Assembly (NCBI RefSeq): GCF_004519335.1
Contig: NZ_SOZD01000012.1
Coordinates: 1-64,000, forward strand
DNA length: 64,000 bases
Reading direction: 5' to 3'
From: Jiella endophytica
Lineage (GTDB): Bacteria > Pseudomonadota > Alphaproteobacteria > Rhizobiales > Rhizobiaceae
Part shown: in pieces, positions 55,154 to 63,902 of the stretch
Position numbering within the stretch: the first letter of the stretch is position 1
Layout of the letters: each line of letters opens with the position of its first letter
Made by a program: the position numbers and the translations under genes
The notes under the pieces: generated by a model
Database searches by the model: none
What the model was told of the DNA's origin: nothing
What the model saw: only the letters and a program-made list of their open reading frames with translations

Positions 55154-55155
55154 GT

Positions 55156-56220
55156 CTATCCTCCGGTCACGCTCATATGTCGCGAGACGGCGGGTCTGCG
55201 CGTCTCCCGATCGATAATGAAGTCATGTCCCTTCGGTTTCCGGCCGATCGCCTCGTCGATGGCGTTCGACAGGAGTTCGTTGCCCTCGGAGGCTCTGAGC
55301 GGCCCCCTGAGATCGGCGGCGTCCTCCTGGCCAAGGCACATATAGAGGGTGCCGGTGCAGGTCAGGCGGACGCGGTTGCAGCTTTCGCAGAAATTGTGGG
55401 TGAGCGGCGTGATGAAGCCCAGCCGGCCGCCAGTCTCGGCAACCTCGACATAGCGGGCCGGGCCGCCGGTCTTGTAGGGAATGTCGGTCAGGGTGAAGCG
55501 CTCGGAGAGCCGCGCCCGGACGGCCGAGAGCGGCAAATACTGGTCGGTCCGGTCGCCGTCGATCTCGCCGAGCGGCATCGTTTCGATCAGCGTCAGGTCC
55601 ATGCCTTCGCCATGGGCCCATTCGAGCATTGCGGGGATCTCGTCGTCGTTGAAGCCCTTCAGCGCAACGGCGTTGAGCTTCACCCTGATGCCGGCGGCCT
55701 GGGCCGCCTTGATCCCGGCCATCACCTTGGCGAAGTCGCCCCAGCGGGTAATCGCCTTGAACTTGTCCGGGTCCAGCGTGTCGAGCGAGACGTTGATCCG
55801 CTTGACGCCGCAATCGGCGAGCTCCGACGCAAATCGTTCGAGCTGCGAGCCGTTGGTGGTGATCGTCAGTTCCTCCAGCGCACCGGTTTCCAGATGGCGC
55901 GAGAGCGAGCGGATGAGATGCATGATGTTGCGGCGGACAAGCGGCTCGCCGCCGGTCAGGCGAAGCTTCCTCACGCCCTTGTCGATGAAGGCGGTGGACA
56001 GCCGGTCGAGCTCTTCCAGCGTCAGGAGATCACGCTTCGGCAGGAAGGTCATGTCCTCGGCCATGCAATAGACGCAGCGGAAATCGCAGCGGTCCGTCAC
56101 CGAGATGCGCAGATAGGTGATCGCGCGGCCGAACGGGTCGATCATGTTCGCGCCGCCTGGCGCAGGCGTCGCCGCCACGCCGCCGCCGGCCCGCTCCACG
56201 ATGTCCTTGACGATTTCCAT
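55156..56220 (-). CDS. moaA: GTP 3',8-cyclase MoaA
   Basis: Radical SAM enzyme of the first step of molybdenum cofactor synthesis. The 354-residue protein has the N-terminal SAM cluster motif [24 protein letters not shown], and the C-terminal cluster cysteines in [11 protein letters not shown] with another Cys nearby. It ends in Gly-Gly (SVTGG), needed for activity. ATG 56220 is the start; the long frame beyond is antisense to another gene. With mobA it supports the nitrate reductase. Confidence 0.96.
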   Translation of the reverse strand: MEIVKDIVERAGGGVAATPAPGGANMIDPFGRAITYLRISVTDRCDFRCVYCMAEDMTFLPKRDLLTLEELDRLSTAFIDKGVRKLRLTGGEPLVRRNIMHLIRSLSRHLETGALEELTITTNGSQLERFASELADCGVKRINVSLDTLDPDKFKAITRWGDFAKVMAGIKAAQAAGIRVKLNAVALKGFNDDEIPAMLEWAHGEGMDLTLIETMPLGEIDGDRTDQYLPLSAVRARLSERFTLTDIPYKTGGPARYVEVAETGGRLGFITPLTHNFCESCNRVRLTCTGTLYMCLGQEDAADLRGPLRASEGNELLSNAIDEAIGRKPKGHDFIIDRETRRPAVSRHMSVTGG

Positions 56221-56406
56221 CTTCGGCCTTCGTCCTTTCGAGACGTTCGATCTTGCAATCGGAGTGTCGAATGTGGAAGTGCGGGGGCGAGGGGTCAAGC
56301 CGGCGCTTTCGATCAACCCATTGGCGAGACCCATGAACCGGGCCCGGCCGGGGCCTTGGATGGCTCGGCGGGAACGGCGCCGGCGAAAAAAAGGATGGTT
56401 GCATCG

Positions 56407-56772
56407 ATGGACGGCAAGCTGGAAGCGCCGAGCGAGCTGCGCGTCGCCAAGGACCGGCGGATGCTGACGGTCACCTGGAAGGACGGCGCGCGGGACGAGT
56501 TTTCCGCCGAGTTCCTGCGGGTGCTGTCGCCTTCGGCGGAGGTGCGCGGCCATTCCGAGGCCGACCGCAAGACGATGTCCGGCAAGAAGGACGTGACGAT
56601 CGCCGATCTGCAGCCGATCGGCCACTATGCGATCCGCATCGTGTTTTCCGACGGCCACGACAGCGGGCTGTTCTCCTGGACCTATCTTTCCGAACTCGGC
56701 CGCGACAGGGACGCCCGCTGGCAGGGCTATCTCGACGAACTCAAGGCCAAGGGGCTGAAGCGCGAGGCCTGA
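56407..56772 (+). CDS. DUF971 domain protein
   Basis: A 121-residue protein with the DUF971 domain: [22 protein letters not shown], the [16 protein letters not shown] segment and [25 protein letters not shown]-type core. It is the N-terminal-like domain of gamma-butyrobetaine hydroxylase and is often found near iron-sulfur or cofactor genes. ATG 56407 has AAGGA 8 bases upstream; ATG 56395 lacks spacing. Function is not established. Confidence 0.88.
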   Translation: MDGKLEAPSELRVAKDRRMLTVTWKDGARDEFSAEFLRVLSPSAEVRGHSEADRKTMSGKKDVTIADLQPIGHYAIRIVFSDGHDSGLFSWTYLSELGRDRDARWQGYLDELKAKGLKREA

Positions 56773-56802
56773 GGCGCGACGTCTGAAGCGTTCGGGACGC
56801 CC

Positions 56803-57417
56803 TCAATAGATCGTCTGCTTCAACCGCTCGGGATAGTCGGCGTCGTATTTCGCGCCGTCGAAATCCGCCATCCGCGCGGCGAGCATCTCGCCGGTGCTCG
56901 GCAGCGACCTGCGATCCACCTGGCTGGCGGGATCCCACAGGCGGGAGCGCACCAGCGCCTTCTGGCACTGGAAATAGACGCTGGCGATCCGCACCCGCAA
57001 CACGCTGCGCGGCAGCTTGCCGTTCATCGCGAAGCGCTCGAGAAGGTCCGCCGCGGTGTCGATCTCGCCGGTGCCGCTGACCCGCAGCGTCTCGCCGATG
57101 CCGGGGATCAGGAAGAGCAGGGAGATGCGCGGATCGCGGACGATGTTGGTCAGGGTGTCGACCCGGTTGTTGCCGAGCCGGTCCGGCAGGAGCAGCGTCC
57201 GCTCGTCCTCGATGGCGACGAAGCCGGCCGGATCGCCGCGCGGCGAACAGTCGAGACCCTCCGGCCCGACGCTGGCGATCAGCACGAAGGGCGCCGCCTC
57301 GACGAAGGCACGGTAATGCGCCGTCAGATGATCGGCTTCCTTGGCGAGCGAGGTGTCGGAGGGCGTGCCGTAGCGGGCGGCGAGCTCCTCGAGAGAACGG
57401 ATGATGGTGTCACTCAC
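56803..57417 (-). CDS. PPOX-class FMN-dependent flavoprotein, DR1199 type
   Basis: A 204-residue protein of the pyridoxamine-phosphate-oxidase fold. Signature segments: VLIASVGPEGLDCSPRGDPAGF, LLLPDRLGNNRVDTLTNIV and LLFLIPGIGETLRVSGTGEI. These proteins bind FMN; substrates are mostly unknown. The GTG at 57417 has GGGGGA 8 bases upstream and begins the homologous region; the longer frame starts with TTG and is not conserved. Confidence 0.87.
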   Translation of the reverse strand: MSDTIIRSLEELAARYGTPSDTSLAKEADHLTAHYRAFVEAAPFVLIASVGPEGLDCSPRGDPAGFVAIEDERTLLLPDRLGNNRVDTLTNIVRDPRISLLFLIPGIGETLRVSGTGEIDTAADLLERFAMNGKLPRSVLRVRIASVYFQCQKALVRSRLWDPASQVDRRSLPSTGEMLAARMADFDGAKYDADYPERLKQTIY

Positions 57418-57503
57418 TAGATGGTCCCCCGGCGCTGCCTGTAAGGCGACTTTCAAGATGCCGGCCGGGCCTGTCAACGCGGGATGCGTCCGGGTGGCAA
57501 TTG

Positions 57504-57603
57504 CAGCGCCGCGCGTCCGACAGGATGCGCCAAGGGCGCTCCCGCTCTCTCGATCGACGCATCGTGCCTTTTGGAAAATCGATACCGATTTCGGGCCGAT
57601 GCT
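57504..57603 (+). repeat. Intergenic palindromic repeat, copy B
   Basis: Second copy of the repeat seen at 1209-1300, same orientation. It starts CAGCGCCGCGCGTCCGAC, then GGGCGCTC, then GCATCGTGCCTTTTGG, and ends TTTCGGGCCGATGC. GCATCG near its 3' half and CGATGC at its end are exact complements, so it can form a hairpin. It lies between two minus-strand genes. Confidence 0.75.
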
Positions 57604-57637
57604 GCAGGCGGCGCCGCCACGTCCCCTTCGGTCTGCT

Positions 57638-58252
57638 TCAGCCGGTCGCCTGGGCCCGCTTGAAGGCGTCGCGATCGGTGATGCGCCCGACGAAGCCCAT
57701 GATTGCCTCGCTCTCCTTCACTCGCGGCGCGCCGAACATCGAGAACCACCACAGCGTCGCGCCGAGCGCCAGGTCGGCGGCGGTGAAGCTGTCGCCGGTG
57801 ACATAGGGGCGATCGGCGAGCCGGCCCTCGATCGTATCGATGACGTCGTCATAGCTGCCCCAGCCGAGAGCCATCCGGGGAAGCGGCGGGGCGTCCTTGC
57901 GCATCATCGCGTCGACGCCGGCCGGCTCGAGGCAGGAGGGTGCGAAGAACAGCCAGCGGTAATAGGTGGCCCGCTCCGGCGTCGCGGGTGCCGAGGCGAG
58001 ACCGGCTTGCGGAAAACAGTCGGCAAGATGGGCGAGTATCGCCGCCGTCTCGGTCATCACCGTGCCGTCCGGCAGGATCAGCGTCGGCAGTTTGCCCATC
58101 GGGTTGATGGCGAGGAAGTCCGGCTTGCGGTTGTCGCCCTTCTCGAAGTCGACGGGGACGAGCTCGTAGTCGGCACCGACTTCCTCCAGCATCCAGCGGG
58201 CCACCGAGGCGCGGCTCTGGGGGTTGTAGTAAAGCTTGAAACGGCCCTGCAT
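57638..58252 (-). CDS. Glutathione S-transferase family protein
   Basis: A 204-residue GST-fold protein. Thioredoxin-like N-terminus: FKLYYNPQSRASVARWMLEE, cis-Pro region GKLPTLILPDGTVMTETAAI. The all-helical C-terminal domain contains YVTGDSFTAADLALGATLWW, the N-capping-box motif. Substrate is not predictable. ATG 58252 follows GAGGCGATGTC. Confidence 0.92.
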   Translation of the reverse strand: MQGRFKLYYNPQSRASVARWMLEEVGADYELVPVDFEKGDNRKPDFLAINPMGKLPTLILPDGTVMTETAAILAHLADCFPQAGLASAPATPERATYYRWLFFAPSCLEPAGVDAMMRKDAPPLPRMALGWGSYDDVIDTIEGRLADRPYVTGDSFTAADLALGATLWWFSMFGAPRVKESEAIMGFVGRITDRDAFKRAQATG

Positions 58253-58363
58253 GACATCGCCTCGTTAGAACAAAGAGTGAATATCTGCAGAATGCACCGA
58301 CGATCGTGACGGGATTGCGACGGCCGGCCCAATTTGTCGAGGCAACAGCCGGTGCGACTAAAA

Positions 58364-59053
58364 TCAAAGCAGGCGCGGCTGATCCGGCAGTGGCGGTTCG
58401 GCCTCGCCGCCATCCTCCCGTGCGCCTTCGGCAACGATGGCGAGCGCGCCGTCGGGCAGGGGGCGCTGCAGCGCCGCGGCCTCGACCCAGGGTGCCGTCA
58501 TCCAGAGGTCGATCTCGGCCGGTTCGGTGAGGATCACCGGCATCGCCTTCGGGTGCACGCGGCCGACTTCGAGATTGGGTTCCGATGTGAGGAAGCCGAA
58601 GACATCGGCCGTCACCTCGCCTTCCTTGACCTTCCTGACACTCGTCCACTCCGTCCAGATGCCGGCGAAGACGGCGAGCGGACGGTCCTCAGAGAGTGCG
58701 AACCACACCGGAACCTTCTTGCCGGCCCGGTCCTCATATTCGGAAAAGCTGGTGAAGGGAACGACGCAGCGGTGTTCCGGCCCGAGCCAGCGGCGCCAGT
58801 GCGGGCTCTTGACGTTGCGGATGTTGGTGACGCCGCTGTCAGCCTTGCGGTTCTTCAGGACGAAGGCCGGCGAGGGCATGCCCCAGCGCATCATTGTCAG
58901 CTCGCGGACGCCTTCCCGGTTGCGCACCACCGGCGCGGCGTAGTCGGGAAAGATCCCCGGCAGTGGCGGCAGGTTGCCGGTCCGGTCGAGGGTCGCCCGG
59001 GTGAATTCGCGGATCGCCTGCTGGCCCTTCGTGACGGAATAGAGATTACACAT
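58364..59053 (-). CDS. SRAP-domain protein (YedK/HMCES family)
   Basis: A 229-residue SOS-response-associated peptidase domain protein that crosslinks to abasic sites in single-stranded DNA. The catalytic Cys 2 (MCNLYS) becomes N-terminal after Met removal. Other family sites are NIRNVKSPHW, the Glu in CVVPFTSFSEYED and the His in VHPKAMPVIL. The start is fixed by the Cys 2 requirement. No clear LexA box was seen upstream. Confidence 0.93.
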   Translation of the reverse strand: MCNLYSVTKGQQAIREFTRATLDRTGNLPPLPGIFPDYAAPVVRNREGVRELTMMRWGMPSPAFVLKNRKADSGVTNIRNVKSPHWRRWLGPEHRCVVPFTSFSEYEDRAGKKVPVWFALSEDRPLAVFAGIWTEWTSVRKVKEGEVTADVFGFLTSEPNLEVGRVHPKAMPVILTEPAEIDLWMTAPWVEAAALQRPLPDGALAIVAEGAREDGGEAEPPLPDQPRLL

Positions 59054-59092
59054 GGAAAGGCTCTCCGGCAGATCGATCGCCGAACTCGATCT

Positions 59093-59626
59093 TCAAGGTC
59101 GGTGTGGCGGGGCGGGTTCGCCCATTGCCGTCTTCGTACTCGTATCGACGATATCGGCCATCGGACGGAAGAGGACAAAAGGGTCGCGTCTGCTCGGCAC
59201 GAAGCCGCGGCGCCGCCAGAACGCAGCCGCTGGATCGTCCACAGCCCGGACCATCAGGGCGCGACCACCGATGAGCTGGGATGCGGATATAGCCCGCAAC
59301 AGCGTGTGCCTGAGAAGACCTGTTCCAATCCCTCGACCGGCAAAAGCTTCGTCAGTCGCGAGCTGTCCGAGGAGAAGACAGGGCACAGGGTCAGGTGGCT
59401 GACCGGTGCGGATCGCTCGTGGCAGGATGTCCGGCACCACGGCCGTGGGCGATAGCCCGTAGAAGCCGACGACGCGCTTTTCTTCATGGACGACGATGAC
59501 CGCTGTGAAGCCTCTCTTCATGTTGGATAGGGCGCGAAATTTCAGCCAGTGATCCAGCGCCGGCTTGCCGCAACTGAAGCTTGATATGTCGTGTCCTTCG
59601 TCGAGCGGTTCGGGCGATGATACCAT
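59093..59626 (-). CDS. GNAT acetyltransferase toxin, TacT-like
   Basis: A 177-residue GNAT protein of the type that acetylates aminoacyl-tRNA. N-terminal LDEGHDISSFSCGKPALDHW is the family entry motif, followed by acetyl-CoA site LGQLATDEAFAGRGIGTGLL (Q/RxxGxG/A as GRGIGTG) and AFWRRRGF. ATG 59626 lies 5 bases after the antitoxin stop. Pairing with a DUF1778 antitoxin marks a TacAT-type module. Confidence 0.88.
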   Translation of the reverse strand: MVSSPEPLDEGHDISSFSCGKPALDHWLKFRALSNMKRGFTAVIVVHEEKRVVGFYGLSPTAVVPDILPRAIRTGQPPDPVPCLLLGQLATDEAFAGRGIGTGLLRHTLLRAISASQLIGGRALMVRAVDDPAAAFWRRRGFVPSRRDPFVLFRPMADIVDTSTKTAMGEPAPPHRP

Positions 59627-59631
59627 GCTCG

Positions 59632-59931
59632 TCAGTTCTCTGGATCGTCGCTCGCTTGCCACGGGGCGGGTCTGGCGAGCACCTCGGCGATCTCGGGTAC
59701 GAACTGGGCAGGCGCAGACAATGCCGCCACGAAGTCCGCAAAGCTATCCTCGCTCATGCGGATCAGGCGAGCTTCCATGAGAATGTCTTCGGCTGCACGC
59801 ACCGCCGCCTCGCGAACGAAGTCCGTGCGCGAGCGACCCCGCAATGCCGCCGCGCGATCGATCAGATCGACGTCTCCGGCAGGGAACCGCATGGAAATGG
59901 GATGTTCGCGGCGGTCTTTCAGGCTGGCCAT
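59632..59931 (-). CDS. DUF1778 ribbon-helix-helix antitoxin, TacA-like
   Basis: A 99-residue antitoxin. RHH domain: HPISMRFPAGDVDLIDRAAA followed by LRGRSRTDFVREAAVRAAED. The C-terminal half (MSEDSFADFVAALSAPAQFV) is the toxin-wrapping tail. ATG 59931 starts the family region. It precedes its GNAT toxin, the standard order. Confidence 0.88.
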   Translation of the reverse strand: MASLKDRREHPISMRFPAGDVDLIDRAAALRGRSRTDFVREAAVRAAEDILMEARLIRMSEDSFADFVAALSAPAQFVPEIAEVLARPAPWQASDDPEN

Positions 59932-60003
59932 GGCGTGCTCCTTCCGAACGACACCTAGCAAGTCGTATTGCAAGCTACAATACAGACGCGTGAGGTCCGG
60001 ACG

Positions 60004-60528
60004 CTATAGGCTCGCTGCCGTGCGGGCCGCCTGGTCGTAGTGACCGGAGAGCAGGCGCAGGAGATGGGCGATCTCGCTCATCCGCTCGGCCGAGAGGCCG
60101 AGTTCGGAAATGCCGTCGACGAGCAGCTTCTCGCGCAGGTCGCGGTAGCGCTGGCAGGCCGTCTCGCCGGCCTCGGAGACCTGGATCAGCCGTTCCTTGC
60201 CGACCTTTTCCCGGGCAAGCAGCCCCTTCGCCTCGAGCTTCTTCAACGCATAGGTGACGAGATGGGTGTCCTCGATGCCGAGTACGAGGCAGATGTCGGC
60301 GAGGCGCTTGGGCTTGCCGCGGTGGCAGACCGTGTGGAGGACGAGGATCTCCGTCGCCGTCAGCCCCGGCTCGCCCGCCGCCGTCATGCAGCGGACCATC
60401 CAGCGCTCGAAGGCGTGGTGCGACAGGATCATCCCGAACTCGACCTCCGACAGCGCCGGTGCGCCGCCATCGGCGAGATGGGAGGAGGAGACGATCGGGC
60501 CGATCGCGGTGTCCTTCGGGTCGCTCAT
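60004..60528 (-). CDS. MarR-type winged-helix regulator
   Basis: A 174-residue protein with a MarR-like core: LTATEILVLHTVCHRGKPKR, LADICLVLGIEDTHLVTYAL and KKLEAKGLLAREKVGKERLI. It is 2 bases after dctM and last in the TRAP operon, suggesting control of the transporter and possibly the divergent hydantoinase gene. Effector unknown. Confidence 0.87.
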   Translation of the reverse strand: MSDPKDTAIGPIVSSSHLADGGAPALSEVEFGMILSHHAFERWMVRCMTAAGEPGLTATEILVLHTVCHRGKPKRLADICLVLGIEDTHLVTYALKKLEAKGLLAREKVGKERLIQVSEAGETACQRYRDLREKLLVDGISELGLSAERMSEIAHLLRLLSGHYDQAARTAASL

Positions 60529-60530
60529 CG

Positions 60531-61838
60531 TCAGCCCTTGGAGAACATCGTGCGCGGCAGGAACAGCGCCAGATCCGGGAGCAGGGCGAGCAGCACCACC
60601 ATCAAGGCGAGAAGGCCGAAGAACGGCGCCGTCGCCCTGGCGATGCGGAAGATGTCCTGGCCGGTGAGGCCCTGGATGACGAAGAGGTTGAAGCCGACGG
60701 GGGGCGTGATCTGCGCCATCTCGACGACGATGACGAGATAGATGCCGAACCAGACGAGGTCGAAGCCGGCCTGGTCGACCAGCGGCATGATCACCGAGGT
60801 GGTCAGCACCACCATCGAGATGCCGTCGAGGAAGCAGCCGAGGATCATGAAGAAGATCGTCAGGGCAAAGAGCAGCGCGTAAGGGGAAAGCCCGAGCGAG
60901 GCGATCCAGCCGGCGAGTTCCCGCGGCAGGCCGGTGAAGCCCATGGCCGTCGTGACGAGGGCGGCGCCGGCGAGGATGAAGGTGATCATCGCCGAGACGC
61001 GGGTCGCCGCCATCAGCCCGTCCTCGAACTCGGCAAATGAGAGGCCGCCCTGCGCCCTTGCAATCACCAGCGCGATGACGACGCCGATGACGGCGGCCTC
61101 GGTGGGCGAGGCGATGCCGCCATAGATCGAGCCGATGACGCCGAGGATCAGCAGCACGGCCGGGGCGATGCGCATCGCCGCCTTGAGCTTGCTCTCCTTG
61201 GCAAGGACGTCGGCGTTTTCCGGCATCAGCGTCGGGTTCAGCGTCGCCGCCAGACCGACATATCCCATGAACAGGAGCGCCAGGAGGATCCCCGGCAGGA
61301 CGCCGGCGATGAACAGCCGCGAGATCGACTGCTCGACCGCCGCGCCGTAGACGATGAGGATGATCGAGGGCGGGATCAGGAGGCCGAGCGTGCCGGAGCC
61401 GGCCAGCGAGCCGATGGCGATCCTGTCGTCATAGCCGCGCTTTTTCAGCTCCGGCAGCGAGATCTTGCCGATCGTCTGGGTGGTCGCCGCCGAGGAGCCG
61501 GAAATCGCCGCGAAGATCGCGCAGCCGACGATGTTGACATGGACGAGCCGTCCCGGCAGCCGCCGCATCAGCGGCGCGAGGCCGGCGAAGAGATCGTCGG
61601 AGAGCCTCGAGCGGAACAGGATCTCGCCCATCCAGATGAACATCGGCAGGGCGGTGAGGTCCCAGGAGGTCGAGGCCGACCAGAAGGAGGTGGCGAGGAT
61701 CTGCGCGTCGGGGAGGGACGGGCGCGACAGCAGCGCGACGAGGGCGGTCAGCGTCAGGGCGAGGCCGACCCAGAGGCCGAGGGCGAGGGCGCCGAACAGC
61801 GCGGCGACGACGAGAAGCGAGAGGGTGAAGATGTCCAT
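60531..61838 (-). CDS. dctM: TRAP transporter large permease DctM
   Basis: A 435-residue membrane protein with about 12 helices; the sodium-driven channel subunit of a TRAP transporter. Typical segments: AISGSSAATTQTIGKISLPE, IPPSIILIVYGAAVEQSISR and TPPVGFNLFVIQGLTGQDIF. Start overlaps the dctQ stop (TGATG). Confidence 0.94.
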   Translation of the reverse strand: MDIFTLSLLVVAALFGALALGLWVGLALTLTALVALLSRPSLPDAQILATSFWSASTSWDLTALPMFIWMGEILFRSRLSDDLFAGLAPLMRRLPGRLVHVNIVGCAIFAAISGSSAATTQTIGKISLPELKKRGYDDRIAIGSLAGSGTLGLLIPPSIILIVYGAAVEQSISRLFIAGVLPGILLALLFMGYVGLAATLNPTLMPENADVLAKESKLKAAMRIAPAVLLILGVIGSIYGGIASPTEAAVIGVVIALVIARAQGGLSFAEFEDGLMAATRVSAMITFILAGAALVTTAMGFTGLPRELAGWIASLGLSPYALLFALTIFFMILGCFLDGISMVVLTTSVIMPLVDQAGFDLVWFGIYLVIVVEMAQITPPVGFNLFVIQGLTGQDIFRIARATAPFFGLLALMVVLLALLPDLALFLPRTMFSKG

Positions 61839-62374
61839 CAGATGCTCTCCCCGCCGCCGCTGATCCGGTCGTCGCCGGAAAAGGCGAGCACCGCCTCGTC
61901 GATCAGCGCGATGGTGAAGACCAGGAGGCCGGCGGCGAGGCAGCCCTGCGGCAGGGCCAGCGGCACGGCGACGAGGCCGTAGGAGACGTCGCCATAGGTA
62001 AGGCTCTTCATCGCCAGCGCCGCCAGGGCATAAGTGGCGAAGGCCGCGAGGGCCGCGCCGATCAGCGCGACGACGCCGTCGAGGATCTGACGGGGCCTCT
62101 CAGGAAGACGCGTGGTCAGGAGGTCGACACGGATGTGGACGTTCTTTGCCAGCGTCTCGGCGAGGGCGAGAAAGGTCGAGGCGCCGAGCAGGAAGCCGCC
62201 GATCTCGGCGAGCCCCGGCACCGCGAAGCCGGTGGCCCCTGTGCCGAGCGACGTCAGCCCCCAGTCAAGAAGCCGCGCACCCACCTGCAGGGCGACGAGG
62301 ACGAGGATCGCGACGAGGCAGAACGCCGCCAGCCATCCTGCCATCCTGTAGAGCGTGTCGAGGGCGTGTCGCAT
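61838..62374 (-). CDS. dctQ: TRAP transporter small permease DctQ
   Basis: A 178-residue protein with four membrane helices. The conserved small-subunit segment is LAETLAKNVHIRVDLLTTRL. It couples DctM to the binding protein. A 432-base gap separates it from dctP upstream, and that gap holds an inverted-arm repeat. Confidence 0.9.
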   Translation of the reverse strand: MRHALDTLYRMAGWLAAFCLVAILVLVALQVGARLLDWGLTSLGTGATGFAVPGLAEIGGFLLGASTFLALAETLAKNVHIRVDLLTTRLPERPRQILDGVVALIGAALAAFATYALAALAMKSLTYGDVSYGLVAVPLALPQGCLAAGLLVFTIALIDEAVLAFSGDDRISGGGESI

Positions 62375-62506
62375 GGGACCTCGCTGTTGTCGGGTGGGAG
62401 GGGCGGCTTGAGGAGAGAGAAGGGCGCTGGCCTGGTCGGGGGAATGAGGCGGGACGGGCCGGCAGCGCTTGGGGTCTATCCACCTCCACCGACAGTGCCT
62501 GGGTTA

Positions 62507-62681
62507 CCCCCCTCTGTCCTGCCGGACATCTCCCCCTCAAGGGGGGAGATCAGCAGCTTTGCCACCGGCCTCTCGCCGTCAGCGCTTCTGCCAATTGAAG
62601 CGTCTACACCGACGGGCAGACTTTAAGGCAGGATCGATCTCCCCCCTTGAGGGGGAGATGCCCGGCAGGGCAGAGGGGGGG
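62507..62681. repeat. Inverted-arm repeat element, copy 2
   Basis: A 175-bp element with left arm 62507-62550 and right arm 62637-62681, reverse complements of each other and nearly identical to the arms at 34465 and 34593. The inner 85 bases differ from copy 1. It lies in the 432-base dctP-dctQ gap, which holds nothing else I can name. It would fold into a long hairpin in the operon mRNA. Confidence 0.8.
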
Positions 62682-62806
62682 CGCGAAGGGTGCCGACGTG
62701 AGCCGCACGTCACCTGCCATGCCTTCTTCGTCCAAACCCTCTCTCAGGTCGCCGCTTCCCGACATTGTCAAGGGCGGCCCCCCGCCGCCTCGAGCGATGG
62801 ACGTCC

Positions 62807-63781
62807 CTAGGATCCCTGATAGGCCTCGATGATCTTCGCGCCGGCCTCGCCCGCCTCGGTCTTCCACGCCTCGGTCAGCGTCTCGCCGATCTTCTGGAAG
62901 CCGGACTTCAGGTCGTCGGAGGGCTCCTCGACCTTGATGCCGTTCTCCTTCAGGAGATCCGTGGTGCGCTTGGTCTCTTCCTCGGAGGCCTGCCAGCCCC
63001 GGGTCTCGGCCTCGCCCGCCGCCTTCATGATGGCGTCCTGGGCTTCCTGCGGCAGAGCCTCGAAGGCGCTTTCGTTGACGATCACCATGTTGCGCGGCAG
63101 CCAGGCGTTCATCGTGTAGTAGTTCGACAGGAAATCCCAGGCCTTGGAATCGACGCCGGTCGACGGCGAGGTCATCATCGCCTCGACCCGGCCGGTCGAA
63201 AAGGCGGTCGGGATGTCGGAGGCCTCGATCTGGGTCGGGGTCATGCCGGCGGCCTTGGCGAGTTCCTCGGTCGACTTGTTGTAGGCGCGGAAGGTCTTGC
63301 CCTGGAGATCGCCCATCTTGGCGACGCCCTCCTTGGTGTAGAGGCCCTGCGGCGGCCACGGCACCGAGAACAGGAGCTTCAGCCCCTCCTTGCCGAGCGC
63401 CTCTTCCATCGCCGGCTTCTGCGCGTCGTAGAGCTTCTTGGCTTCCTCGTAGCTCGTCGCCAGGAACGGCACGGAATCGACGCCGAAGATCGGATCCTCG
63501 TTGGAGAGCCGCGAGACCAGCAACTCGCCGATCGGAACGATGCCGTCGCGCACCGAATTCTTGATGTCGGGATGCTTGATCAGCGACTGGTTGTTGTGGA
63601 CCGTGATCTCGACGGCGTCGCCCGCAGCCTCGTTCACCTCGTCGACGAACTGGGCGATGTTCTTCTCGTGGAAGTTTCCTTCCGGATAGGGGGTCGGCAT
63701 GTCCCAGGCGGTCTGGGCCGCGGCAAGGCCCGGCCAGGCGATCGCGCCGGCGGCCAGGATCAGGGTGGGCAGATGCTTCAT
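62807..63781 (-). CDS. dctP: TRAP transporter substrate-binding protein DctP
   Basis: A 324-residue periplasmic binding protein. Signal peptide HLPTLILAAGAIAWPGLAAA ending before QTAWDMPTPYPEG. The conserved Arg is in GKTFRAYNKSTEELAKAAG (about residue 158), which binds substrate carboxylates. Start ATG 63781 has GGGAG 6 bases upstream. It is the first gene of the operon. The divergent hydantoinase/oxoprolinase gene hints at a cyclic amide or amino-acid derivative as substrate. Confidence 0.93.
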   Translation of the reverse strand: MKHLPTLILAAGAIAWPGLAAAQTAWDMPTPYPEGNFHEKNIAQFVDEVNEAAGDAVEITVHNNQSLIKHPDIKNSVRDGIVPIGELLVSRLSNEDPIFGVDSVPFLATSYEEAKKLYDAQKPAMEEALGKEGLKLLFSVPWPPQGLYTKEGVAKMGDLQGKTFRAYNKSTEELAKAAGMTPTQIEASDIPTAFSTGRVEAMMTSPSTGVDSKAWDFLSNYYTMNAWLPRNMVIVNESAFEALPQEAQDAIMKAAGEAETRGWQASEEETKRTTDLLKENGIKVEEPSDDLKSGFQKIGETLTEAWKTEAGEAGAKIIEAYQGS

Positions 63782-63843
63782 GTCAGGCTCCCTTGTCGTT
63801 CGGTGAGAAGAGACTTCCATGGAATTTGCCTCCCGTCAAATAC

Positions 63844-63885
63844 ATTGATAATCTACCGATAAATCGCCGACAAATGATCAATCAT
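63844..63885. promoter_or_regulatory. Inverted repeats in dctP-hydantoinase divergent region
   Basis: In an AT-rich stretch, ATTGAT (63844-63849) and ATCAAT (63877-63882) are complements, and ATGATCAATCAT (63874-63885) is a near-perfect palindrome. They are candidate operators for the MarR-type regulator of the TRAP operon. Confidence 0.4.
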
Positions 63886-63902
63886 ACAGCAGGATGCCCA
63901 TC

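Noticed and set aside
58253-58363. LexA box before the GST gene or near the SRAP gene
   Set aside because: A GAAC is present near 58269 but no second half-site at the spacing expected for alphaproteobacterial LexA (GTTC-N7-GTTC or GAAC-N7-GAAC).
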